Source of the DNA: Kiritimatiellota bacterium
GTDB taxonomy: Bacteria > Verrucomicrobiota > Lentisphaeria > Oligosphaerales > JAADHN01
Length of the DNA: 37,079 nucleotides
Assembly: GCA_013151865.1 (NCBI GenBank)
Contig: JAADHN010000013.1
Location: 1-37,079, forward strand
Reading direction: 5' to 3'
Shown here: one piece after another, positions 8,001 to 15,793 of the stretch
Layout of the letters: every line of letters begins with the position of its first letter
How positions within the stretch are numbered: position 1 is the first letter of the stretch
Notes under the pieces: model-generated
What the model was told of the DNA's origin: nothing
Seen by the model: the letters and a program-made list of their open reading frames with translations, nothing else
Database searches by the model: none
Program-made: the position numbers and the translations under genes

Positions 8001-8769
8001 CGGCACGCGGGAAACTCGTTGGACGTCCGGCGCCCGCCAGAAAGGCGGGGAATGGTTCGTCGCGGACCTCGGGTACGAGACCGACGTCAAGACAGTTTGG
8101 CTGGACGCCGGTCCGGTGGGGCACGACTGGCCCAGGGCCTACGAGGTGTATGTTTCGAGAGACGGAATCGATTGGGGAAAACCGGTCGTCACCGGAAAAG
8201 GCGCCGCGAAAATTTTCACGATCAAACTGCCGCCAACCTACGGCCGCTTCGTCAAGCTGGTGCAAACGGGCACGAGCACGGGCAACTTCTGGTCTATCGC
8301 CGAGATGCGCATCAACGGCAGGCCCAAGACCACGAAACTCGAGGAGGTGGACCGAACGAACTGGAAGGTCAGTGCTTCGGCATCCCCCAAGGATTGCCCC
8401 CCGGAGAATGCAATCGACGGGGACCGCAACAAGCGTTGGGGCACCGGGAAAGGACAACGGCCCGGGGACTGGTTCGCCATTGACATGGGGGAGGTCAGGA
8501 CCATTTCCGCCGTCATCCTGGACGCGGCGAAATCGAGTAAGGACTACCCGCGGGGCTACAAGGTGTTCACGTCACTGGACGGCAAAACGTGGCGCGGTCC
8601 GGTCGGCCTCGGCAACGGCGAAAAGGCACTGACCAGAATCACCCTGCTTCCGACGCGGGCTCGGTATGTCAAGATCGAGCAGACCGACGATGGCGGTACA
8701 TGGTGGTGGTCCATTTACGATCTCAAGATTCTCGCCGAGGTCCCTGGAAAAAGGACGGCAGCCGAATAG
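5098..8769 (+). CDS. Secreted ThuA domain, HEAT-repeat and double discoidin (F5/8 type C) protein
   Basis: A 1223-residue protein with a signal peptide (residues 1 to about 20, [13 protein letters not shown]). Residues about 48-295 form a ThuA-like/type 1 glutamine-amidotransferase-like domain, with [20 protein letters not shown] and [17 protein letters not shown] as its typical blocks. Residues about 370-930 are alanine-rich helical HEAT/PBS-type repeats (such as [15 protein letters not shown] and [15 protein letters not shown]). Two discoidin domains follow, at about 952-1080 and 1090-1218. Each has the DG..[26 protein letters not shown] and [18 protein letters not shown] motifs and probably binds glycans. 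ThuA was named for trehalose/3-keto-disaccharide use, and ThuA proteins often sit near Gfo/Idh/MocA enzymes, as here. The beta-helix gene starts 85 bp downstream, suggesting one transcript. The reaction is not established. The start fits the signal peptide; the ribosome binding site is weak. Confidence 0.9.
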   Translation: [1223 protein letters not shown]

Positions 8770-8854
8770 CACCGACCAAGCATTGTCCCGAGTCTCAACG
8801 TACCCAGTTGCGGGACGATCCCTGTTCTGCTGCTGCCGGTCCACGGAGGGTCCC

Positions 8855-11800
8855 ATGCAGTCGAACTCCCTGGCGTTCTTGTTTCTTTTTCTTGTCGCGT
8901 GGCAGGCCGATGCCGGGACGCAATTCCATGTCGCATCCGACGGTGACGACGCGAACCCCGGAACGGTTGCGGCCCCGTTCCGCTCGTTGGCGAAAGCACG
9001 GGACGCGATCCGTGCGCTCAAGAAAGCACGCGGGATCGAGGGCGGGGCCGAGGTCGTCATCCATGCCGGCACGTACTGGCTTCCCGAGCCCTTCGAACTG
9101 GGGCCTGACGACAGCGGGGCCGCGGGCGCCCCGGTCGTATATCGGGCGGCGACAGGAAAAGCCGTCTGGCTGAACGGGGGTATGCCGCTGAAGCTGGCCC
9201 GCTTCACCCGAGTAACCGACTCGGCTGTGCTGAAACGGGTGCCCGCAACGGCACGCGACCGAGTGGTCGCGTACCGCCTGACGTCGAAACAGGCCGCCAA
9301 GCTCGGTCCGCCCTGGCCCGACACCTGGTTCATCGGACGCAAGTTCAAAGTTCTCAACGAACTCTTCCTCAACGGCAAGCGGTTGCCCTTGGCGCGTTGG
9401 CCCAACAATGCGTACACCACTTTTGGGCAAATCGTCGAGGCGGCGGACGATGCGGGCAAGGTCCCGGAATTCAAGTACCGGGGGCGTCGGGCCGAGCGCT
9501 GGAACGTCCCTGAGGGCGTTTGGCTGTACGGGTATTGGCGTCGGGGCTATCGCGCCGAATTCATCAAGGTTAAGGCCGTCGACCTGCGGGCCAAGACGAT
9601 TCGACTCGCGTCCCGCAACACGCTCGGCGGACTCCAGGACGGCGGCGGCTGCCGCTACTTCGCAGTCAACCTTCTGGAGGAACTCGACGCGCCGGGCGAG
9701 TGGTTTCTCGACCGCAAGTCGCGCCGACTCTATCTCATTCCGCCGCCGGAGGGACGGAACGATCAGGTCGTGCTTTCGGTGAACCCCAAGGCCGTGATCC
9801 TGTGCCAAGGCGCCAAGTTCGTCGAGTTTCGCGGGCTGGGCATCGAATGTTCGGCGCGCGACGGCATCCGCATCGAAGGCGGCTCGGACTGCCGCGTGGT
9901 GGGCTGCGAAGTCCGCAACGTCGCGTTCACAGGCGTAAGCATCACCGGCGACCGCCATCGGGTCGTGGGATGCGACGTGCACGACACGGGCAACACGGGC
10001 GTCGCAGTCCGCTCGGGAGACCGTTACAAACTGGTGCGGGGCGGCGCGGTCGTGGACAACTGCCACATCCACCACACCAACCGCATCGTGCGCGCCGGCT
10101 CACGGGCGGTTTCGCTTCGCGGTGTGGGCATACGTTTTTCCCACAACCTCATTCACGACTGCGGCTACATCGCGGTCGCCTTCCAAGGCAACGACCACGT
10201 CATGGAGTTCAATCGTCTCTTTCGCACGAATACGGAGGCGGTGGAAGGCGGTGTTTTTTACACGGGGCGGGACTGGACCAGTCGGGGCAGCGTCATCCGA
10301 TACAACTTTCTCCACCACATAGAAGATTCGCGGGAGGGCTGCGGCAGCGCGACGCGCTTTGTCCACTTGGACGATTCCGCGCCCGAGGTCCACGTGTACG
10401 GCAACGTGTGCTACCGCATGGGCGGCGGCGTGTCCGTCTGCGGCGGGGCGGCCAACGACGTGCACGACAACTTGTTCGTCGAATGCCACTGGGGCGTGGA
10501 TGTGGGGCCGCGGGGTGCGGACATGTTCGTGAGCGACGGCAAGGGCGGGTTCCGTGTCGCCGCCATGAGTCACGGCTGGAGTTCGCTCGTCAAACTGCTG
10601 AAACGCTACCATTGGAACCAACCGCCCTACAGCACCCGGTACCCCAAGTTGATCGAGATCTTCAGCAAAACCCCCATCGCGGCCCCCTGGTTCAACGTGA
10701 TTGAACGAAACGTAATGGTGGACTGCGGATATGGCGTTCGCAAGGGAGCGATGAACCCGGAGTGGTCGACGGTCCGGCGCAACTGGGAGGGCGGCGACCC
10801 CGGTTTTGTGGAAACCGACCACACAAAGTTGGACTTCCGGTTGCGGCCCGACGCGGTCGTTCGCCGCGAAATCGGCTTCCGGCCGTGCCCCTGGGACCGG
10901 ATCGGCCTCTATGCGTCGCCTGAACGCCGATCCTGGCCGGTCGAACTCGACCTGCCCTCCAAAGCCTGGAAGCCCCGCTGGCTGCGCCTGCGCGAGCAGG
11001 CAGCCAAATCCCTCGGCTCCCTGCCGCTTTACAAGGCGGCCCGTGTGACCGGACACATCGTCATCGACGGCAAGACAAGCGCCATGGAATGGACGCCCGG
11101 CGACGCCACGGGTCGGGCACCCGACGTGCACCAAACCGCGGAACTCAAGTGGACGCCGGGGATGAAAAAGGCCAAGCGCCCGGGTTACGCCATGGTGCAG
11201 ACCGATGCCGAAGCGCTTTACGTGCAGTTTCACGCCGAGGTCGATCCCGCCAAAGGCGTGACCGGCGGCCATCGATGGGGCAAGGCGGACGCGGTCGAGA
11301 TTGCCGTCGCCGAAGTCCGCGACAAGTTGGGACCGATCATGGTCCTGCGCGGGTACACCGACGGCACGTGGGAAACCACCGACGAAAGCGGCGCACCGAA
11401 ATCAGTACTGGACCGCATTCGCGCCGGAGGCGTCCGATACGCCGCCGCCCGTGTCGACAAGGGTTTCTGGACCGCCGAATGGAAGGTCCCCTTCCAGGCG
11501 CTCGGTCTGGCGCCGCAAACGCATAACCCGCGCCTTGTCTTCAACCTGAGCATACGCAATACGGGCGACAATGAATGGACGATGCTGAAACCCACCGGCG
11601 GGCGGACGTGGGAAGTCGGCCGCGCCTGCGTCCTGTGGCTCTCGCAATTCGGCGAGGCCGCCACCCCCGGCCTCAAACCTTCGAGCATCGACATCCACAT
11701 CCTCTCGCCGGGGAAAATCCCCAACATGTTGAAGCCCGTCCGCGGCTGCGAAGTTTGCCGGTGGGCCAAGCCGCTGGGCCATCGCCTCTCGGCGCGCCTG

Positions 11801-12205
11801 GGGAACCTGCCCACCGATTCGTGGACGGAACTGAGTTTTGCTTTCGTTCCGCGGGTTAACGGCGAAGTCTGGCTGATCCTGCTTGGCGAAGCGTACACGG
11901 ACCCGCTCACCAAGGCGCGGCAGCCGGTGTGGGTATACGTGGACGACGTGCAAGTCGACGGGGCGCGTCTGGTCAACGGCGGTTTTGAGAAGCGGCAAAA
12001 AGACGGGACACCCGTTGCTTGGCCCCCGCACGTGAAGCCCGGCCTTTCGATCCGTGACCCGAAGCTCGCCGCGTCCGGCTCGTGGCTGGTCAAGGTGGCA
12101 TTCGACCGCCGCTTTATGCAAAAGCTGAAAGTGACGGCAGGGCGGAAGATCACTGTGCGCGCCAAAGTGCGCGGCCTGCCGGTGCAACGCGGCGGCAGGC
12201 AATAG
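8855..12205 (+). CDS. Secreted right-handed beta-helix protein, GH141-like, with CBM9-like tail
   Basis: The protein has 1116 residues with a signal peptide (LAFLFLFLVAWQADA, cleavage near residue 20). The mature start has DGDDANPGT followed by APFRSLAKARDAIRAL, then GAEVVIHAGTYWL and NELFLNGKRLPLARWPN. This set is typical of GH141-like proteins, a family with alpha-L-fucosidase and xylanase members. Residues about 316-550 are parallel beta-helix coils rich in short V..C.V and N.H turns. Residues about 732-929 (beginning IVIDGKTSAMEW) resemble a family 9 carbohydrate-binding module or DOMON-like domain. The last 180 residues look like another beta-sandwich binding domain with NGGFEKRQKDGTPVAW. 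ATG 8855 has GGAGGG at 8845-8850; the upstream in-frame extension overlaps the ThuA gene and does not look real. The gene is probably co-transcribed with the ThuA gene. The exact glycosidic activity is not predictable. Confidence 0.85.
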   Translation: MQSNSLAFLFLFLVAWQADAGTQFHVASDGDDANPGTVAAPFRSLAKARDAIRALKKARGIEGGAEVVIHAGTYWLPEPFELGPDDSGAAGAPVVYRAATGKAVWLNGGMPLKLARFTRVTDSAVLKRVPATARDRVVAYRLTSKQAAKLGPPWPDTWFIGRKFKVLNELFLNGKRLPLARWPNNAYTTFGQIVEAADDAGKVPEFKYRGRRAERWNVPEGVWLYGYWRRGYRAEFIKVKAVDLRAKTIRLASRNTLGGLQDGGGCRYFAVNLLEELDAPGEWFLDRKSRRLYLIPPPEGRNDQVVLSVNPKAVILCQGAKFVEFRGLGIECSARDGIRIEGGSDCRVVGCEVRNVAFTGVSITGDRHRVVGCDVHDTGNTGVAVRSGDRYKLVRGGAVVDNCHIHHTNRIVRAGSRAVSLRGVGIRFSHNLIHDCGYIAVAFQGNDHVMEFNRLFRTNTEAVEGGVFYTGRDWTSRGSVIRYNFLHHIEDSREGCGSATRFVHLDDSAPEVHVYGNVCYRMGGGVSVCGGAANDVHDNLFVECHWGVDVGPRGADMFVSDGKGGFRVAAMSHGWSSLVKLLKRYHWNQPPYSTRYPKLIEIFSKTPIAAPWFNVIERNVMVDCGYGVRKGAMNPEWSTVRRNWEGGDPGFVETDHTKLDFRLRPDAVVRREIGFRPCPWDRIGLYASPERRSWPVELDLPSKAWKPRWLRLREQAAKSLGSLPLYKAARVTGHIVIDGKTSAMEWTPGDATGRAPDVHQTAELKWTPGMKKAKRPGYAMVQTDAEALYVQFHAEVDPAKGVTGGHRWGKADAVEIAVAEVRDKLGPIMVLRGYTDGTWETTDESGAPKSVLDRIRAGGVRYAAARVDKGFWTAEWKVPFQALGLAPQTHNPRLVFNLSIRNTGDNEWTMLKPTGGRTWEVGRACVLWLSQFGEAATPGLKPSSIDIHILSPGKIPNMLKPVRGCEVCRWAKPLGHRLSARLGNLPTDSWTELSFAFVPRVNGEVWLILLGEAYTDPLTKARQPVWVYVDDVQVDGARLVNGGFEKRQKDGTPVAWPPHVKPGLSIRDPKLAASGSWLVKVAFDRRFMQKLKVTAGRKITVRAKVRGLPVQRGGRQ

Positions 12206-12234
12206 CCCCCCGAGGTCGGGCGAACGCCGAGAAA

Positions 12235-12325
12235 AGGCTTGTCGCTTTGTTCCCGGACTGCACTGGCAACGCGCCCACAATGAAGCCGACCCCGCAGGTC
12301 TTCCGGGAAATGAAGCGACAGCCCC
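12235..12325. repeat. Short imperfect inverted-repeat element
   Basis: ggcttgtcgctttgttcccgg (12236-12256) is matched by an inverted copy, aatgaagcgacagcc with flanks, at 12301-12324. The arms agree over about 18-19 nt with one indel and one mismatch. The core tgtcgctt is shared with both ends of the 4795-5058 element. It lies between two convergent genes and could also act in transcription termination, though no T-tract is seen. Confidence 0.5.
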
Positions 12326-12371
12326 AAATGGGCAACATGCGGCGCGGGAACTGAAGCCCACGCCCCGCGCC

Positions 12372-13100
12372 TCACCGGGTACCGGAGCTTGTCGCGGACG
12401 TCGCCCGCACACCCCGAAGCGTAATGTCGTCGAAATCGCCCGTGTCGTCGAATGATCCGATCCCCACGCGTCCCCAGGTGAAACGGGTTGTTCCCGCCGT
12501 CATGATCGGCTTTGCCATGTCGTCGAAATAGACCCGTATGCGGCCATCCTTCACGTGGCGCACGAGGCGGACATGGTGCCATCCCTCACCCCACTTGGTT
12601 CCCTCCGTGCGTTCCTGGGCGATCGAGACACGGGGTTTGCCGTCCACCAGAAAGATCGAATTCGCATGGAGGTCGGCCCGCTCGGCGAGATGGACGTAGT
12701 AGAAGTGCAACGGGTCCTGGTAACCGAAGAACAGGCACAGATCTCGGTGGGGATAATAGCGCTTCGTACTTCGCGCCCGCAGATCCAGGACGAAATCCGA
12801 CACGACAAGATCCCGAATCAACGCGATGTTTCGAGGCGAACGCACGGGCGGTGTATACTTGCCGGGCCGGAAGAGAGAATAAAACGATTTCCCATTCTGC
12901 TGCACGACCTTCCACGCCGCCGGATCGGTCGGTTCCCATCGGATCGCGGGGGAGTCAAAACGGTCCTCGAACAGCAGCGTCATTTCGCTCGTCTCTGCGG
13001 ATCCCGCACCGCGGCAAACGCCGGCAAGGACGCACATTCCAAGCACGACGCCCCAAAAGCCGAGCACCCGAGATCTCGAATCGCGCCGCGTCGTATTCAT
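12372..13100 (-). CDS. Secreted LamG/DUF1080-like (3-keto-disaccharide hydrolase-type fold) protein
   Basis: The protein has 242 residues with an N-terminal signal peptide (LGFWGVVLGMCVLAGVCRGAGS, given here as a 22-residue hydrophobic region at positions 12-33). The rest is one concanavalin-type beta-sandwich. Recognisable blocks are LLFEDRFDS, the strand series LIRDLVVSDFVLDLRARST, LFFGYQDPLHFYYVHLA, GWHHVRLVRHVKDGRIRVYF and WGRVGIGSFDDTGDFDDI. The FYYVHLA and D.I.L pattern is that of LamG-like and DUF1080-like proteins, some of which hydrolyse 3-keto-glycosides while others only bind sugars. ATG 13100 is chosen because the signal peptide begins there and GGGAGA lies 8 nt upstream; the longer open frame upstream is not protein-like. 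It is divergent from the ADP-ribosylglycohydrolase gene and convergent with the beta-helix gene. Enzymatic activity is uncertain. Confidence 0.78.
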   Translation of the reverse strand: MNTTRRDSRSRVLGFWGVVLGMCVLAGVCRGAGSAETSEMTLLFEDRFDSPAIRWEPTDPAAWKVVQQNGKSFYSLFRPGKYTPPVRSPRNIALIRDLVVSDFVLDLRARSTKRYYPHRDLCLFFGYQDPLHFYYVHLAERADLHANSIFLVDGKPRVSIAQERTEGTKWGEGWHHVRLVRHVKDGRIRVYFDDMAKPIMTAGTTRFTWGRVGIGSFDDTGDFDDITLRGVRATSATSSGTR

Positions 13101-13193
13101 TGCGTCAGTCTCCCTTCTCCGCCCGCCCTTCCCCGCGCGGTTGCGTCGGGCTGTCCCGCTTGGCCAAGCCCTGGGCGTCTGGGGCCTGCCATC

Positions 13194-13273
13194 CCGGCGG
13201 TAAAATACGGCGGGGACCGCCAACGACAAGCACGCCACCTGGAGACGAGCGTTCCGGCGGTAAAACACGGCGG
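13194..13273. repeat. 20-nt direct repeat, two copies exactly 60 bp apart
   Basis: The copies at 13194-13213 and 13254-13273 read ccggcggtaaaaNacggcgg with one difference (t or c at N). Each contains the hexamer cggcgg twice, 13 bp apart. Flanks and the 40 bp between copies do not match, so this is not a long tandem duplication. It lies 94-173 bp upstream of the LamG-like gene. Confidence 0.7.
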
Positions 13274-13453
13274 CGTCTTTTTTGACGTGCCTCGAGGTCG
13301 GAGGCGCGGTCGATATCGAATACGTCCGGGTGCAGTGATGAAGAGGATCGGCCCCGATCCCGGGGGAATTGGGCAAGCACCCCACGGTTCCCGGCGATAT
13401 TGTACCCGCGCCGGCCCACGCCCGACGGTCCTTTCGCCGCCGCGGGGGCGGGA

Positions 13454-13487
13454 CGTTTCAATAAACGATCCGGCGTTTCAAAAAACG
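13454..13487. promoter_or_regulatory. Tandem 14-bp palindromes, operator-like
   Basis: cgtttcaataaacg (13454-13467) and cgtttcaaaaaacg (13474-13487) differ at one base. Each is a dyad with arms cgttt/aaacg around 4 nt, and they start exactly 20 bp apart, about two helical turns. They lie 39-72 bp before the ADP-ribosylglycohydrolase start codon. This is the geometry of a cooperative repressor or activator site; the regulator is unknown. Confidence 0.5.
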
Positions 13488-13525
13488 GGACCTTGGCTGC
13501 CGAATGAGAGGAGTCTTCGCAAGAA

Positions 13526-15793
13526 ATGACCATGACAATCCCACCGGATTACGAACGAAAAGTCTACGCCGGACTCCTGGGGAAAGTGGTCGGCGTCTAC
13601 ATGGGGCGGCCCGTCGAAGGCTGGTCGCGGGAGCGTATCGAAGCCGAATTCGGATTTGTGGACCGCTATCTCGCCGAAGAGCGCGGCCTGCCGTTGGTCG
13701 TTCCGGACGACGACATCAGCGGCACGCTGACGTTTATTCGCGCACTCGAGGACTCGGGTCGGTTCGCCGACACGCCGGACGAGTTCTTCGGCGAGACCTG
13801 GCTCAATTATCTGATCGAGGGCAAGACGGTGCTTTGGTGGGGCGGCCTGGGTCACTCGACCGAGCACACCGCGTACTTGCGGCTCAAGCATGGACTGCGC
13901 GCCCCGGCCAGCGGGGCCATCGCCACCAACGGCCGGACCGTGGCCGAACAGATCGGCGCCCAGATCTTCATCGACGCCTTCGGGTTGGTGGCCCCGGGAC
14001 GCCCCGACCTGGCCGTCGCACTCGCGCGCCGTTCGGCTCGAGTCTCCCACGACGGCGAGGCTGTCCACGCCGCCTGCGTGGTCGCCGCCCTGGTGAGTGC
14101 AGCTTTCGTCGAGCACGACATGGACCGACTCCTGGACTCGGCAGTGACGTTCATTCCACCGGACTCGCTCATCGCCCGGATCCACCGCGACGTTCGCACC
14201 TGGGCCACGGAAGCGGACGATTGGGAACAAACGTTCGAGCAAATCCGATCCGTATATGGCTACGACCGATACGGCGGAAACTGTCACGTGGCGCCCAACC
14301 ACGCCGTCATGGTCATGGCCTGGGCCCATGCACCGGACAATTTCCGGCGGGCCCTCGGGATTGCGACCACAGCTGGCTGGGATACTGATTGCAACGTGGG
14401 GAACGTGGGTAGCGTCATGGGCGTCCGACTGGGACTCGAGGGGATCAACCGGGACTACGATTTCCAGACGCCTTGCGCGGACCGGCTCATTCTGCCGACT
14501 GCCGAGGGCACGTTTTCGACGTCCGATGTGCTCACCCAGGCCCTGCGCCTGGCCCGAATCGGGCGCCGAGTCATGGGACGGCCAATGCCGGGGCCGCCCA
14601 GAGAGGGGGACGCTTTGTTGGCCCACACCGAGGAACACACGCCTCGTGGGGACGTTCACCCTCCGTTCCCGGGTTCGCAATCAACGCACCTGAAGGGCGG
14701 TCCCCGCGAGCCGAATAAGGCGGCAGGCCCCAAAGGCGGGGCGATACATCATTTTTCCCTGCCCGGCGCTGTGCACGGCTACCAAGTCGAATGGGACCTC
14801 CCCCCGGAAAGCGCCCGGCGCGTTTCTGTGGCCAACGTTTCTGGAGGCGGCGCCGGGGCGGCCCGCGTCCTGCGCATACGGTTTCGAGGGCTGGAGGACG
14901 GCGCCCCCGCACGGGTCAGCACTCCGCTGCTGGCACGACCCCGGGGCGGCGCCTACTGCACCATGGGCGTCCCTCGCCTGTGCCCCGGGATGGTGGTCGG
15001 CCTCGACGGGGTTGATGCGAAGCTGACGGGCGGCCGCGCCCAGGTCGCACTTTTTGTCCGTGCGAAAGCCGCCGGCGGCGAAAGGCTCCTGCACTCGGAA
15101 CCGGTCGAATTGCGCGGCCCCGGACGGTTCCGGCTCGAATTGCGGGTCCCGTCCGACGCGCCATATCCCCTTGTGGACGTGGGGGTGGAGATCACCGGGG
15201 AGGGGCGGGCCACCGGAGAACTGCTGGTGGACCGCGTTGAATTCGGGGGCGGTCCTGATTTCCGCATCGAAATACCCCGGACCGGGCGCGACGAGGCGCC
15301 GGGATGGATTCACGATTACGATGTGGCCCGAGGCGGATTCTCGGACGATCCCGTTCCCATGCTGTACCTGGGCAAGAACGAAGGACACGGGTGCCTGGTG
15401 CTCGGGACCCGAGACTGGCAGGACTACCGGGCGGCGACCCACGTCAAGGTGCACTTGGCCGACGAAGCCGGTCTCGTGGTGCGCTGGCAGGGGTGGCGAC
15501 GGTATCTCGCCCTTGTCTGGCGCCGGTGCGACAGTCGACTCCGCCTGGTGCGCCGGTTCCACGGCGCCGAACAGTTGCTTGCGGAGTCCGCAGCTCGTTG
15601 GGGATTGGACGAACTGCACGCGCTGGCCCTGGCCTGTCGGGGGCGGCGAGCGACCGCTCGGTGCGACGGCGAGGCCCTTTTTGACGTCGAACTCCCGGAC
15701 ACCGGACCGGACTGCGGCGGCGCGGGCGTCATTTTCGAGAACGGGCTGGTCGGTTTCCGGGATTTCGAGGTCGGGCCGGTCTCGGGGGATTGA
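13526..15793 (+). CDS. ADP-ribosylglycohydrolase-family protein with C-terminal beta-sandwich module
   Basis: A 755-residue protein without a signal peptide. Residues about 12-345 are an ADP-ribosylglycohydrolase (ARH/DraG) fold: AGLLGKVVGVYMGRP near the start, the metal motif PDDDISGTLTF (D61-D63), SHDGEAVHAACVVAALV (174-190) and GWDTDCNVGNVGSVMG (284-299, D286 and D288), matching the usual GDTDT..GA..G. The metal-binding aspartates are kept, so the enzyme could be active. From about residue 395 a second region of about 360 residues looks like two beta-sandwich domains. The last (about 590-755, ending in NGLVGFRDFEVG) resembles LamG/DUF1080-type folds. Many ARH homologues in glycan clusters probably cleave N- or O-glycosides other than ADP-ribose, and the fused sandwich supports that view. 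The first of two nearby ATGs is used; GAGAGGAG lies about 12 nt upstream. Confidence 0.87.
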   Translation: MTMTIPPDYERKVYAGLLGKVVGVYMGRPVEGWSRERIEAEFGFVDRYLAEERGLPLVVPDDDISGTLTFIRALEDSGRFADTPDEFFGETWLNYLIEGKTVLWWGGLGHSTEHTAYLRLKHGLRAPASGAIATNGRTVAEQIGAQIFIDAFGLVAPGRPDLAVALARRSARVSHDGEAVHAACVVAALVSAAFVEHDMDRLLDSAVTFIPPDSLIARIHRDVRTWATEADDWEQTFEQIRSVYGYDRYGGNCHVAPNHAVMVMAWAHAPDNFRRALGIATTAGWDTDCNVGNVGSVMGVRLGLEGINRDYDFQTPCADRLILPTAEGTFSTSDVLTQALRLARIGRRVMGRPMPGPPREGDALLAHTEEHTPRGDVHPPFPGSQSTHLKGGPREPNKAAGPKGGAIHHFSLPGAVHGYQVEWDLPPESARRVSVANVSGGGAGAARVLRIRFRGLEDGAPARVSTPLLARPRGGAYCTMGVPRLCPGMVVGLDGVDAKLTGGRAQVALFVRAKAAGGERLLHSEPVELRGPGRFRLELRVPSDAPYPLVDVGVEITGEGRATGELLVDRVEFGGGPDFRIEIPRTGRDEAPGWIHDYDVARGGFSDDPVPMLYLGKNEGHGCLVLGTRDWQDYRAATHVKVHLADEAGLVVRWQGWRRYLALVWRRCDSRLRLVRRFHGAEQLLAESAARWGLDELHALALACRGRRATARCDGEALFDVELPDTGPDCGGAGVIFENGLVGFRDFEVGPVSGD

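Larger units (their letters stand above)
13101..13525. other. Divergent intergenic region with two pairs of direct repeats
   Basis: This 425-bp gap separates two divergently transcribed genes. It holds a 20-nt direct repeat pair (13194-13213 and 13254-13273) and a pair of tandem palindromes near the plus-strand gene (13454-13487). On the minus strand TACAAT can be read at about 13400-13406, but I see no good -35 partner. The arrangement looks like a two-way control region. Confidence 0.5.

Noticed and set aside
13194-13273. CRISPR array from the repeated 20-mer
   Set aside because: Only two copies, a 40-bp unrelated spacer, no further repeats and no cas genes.
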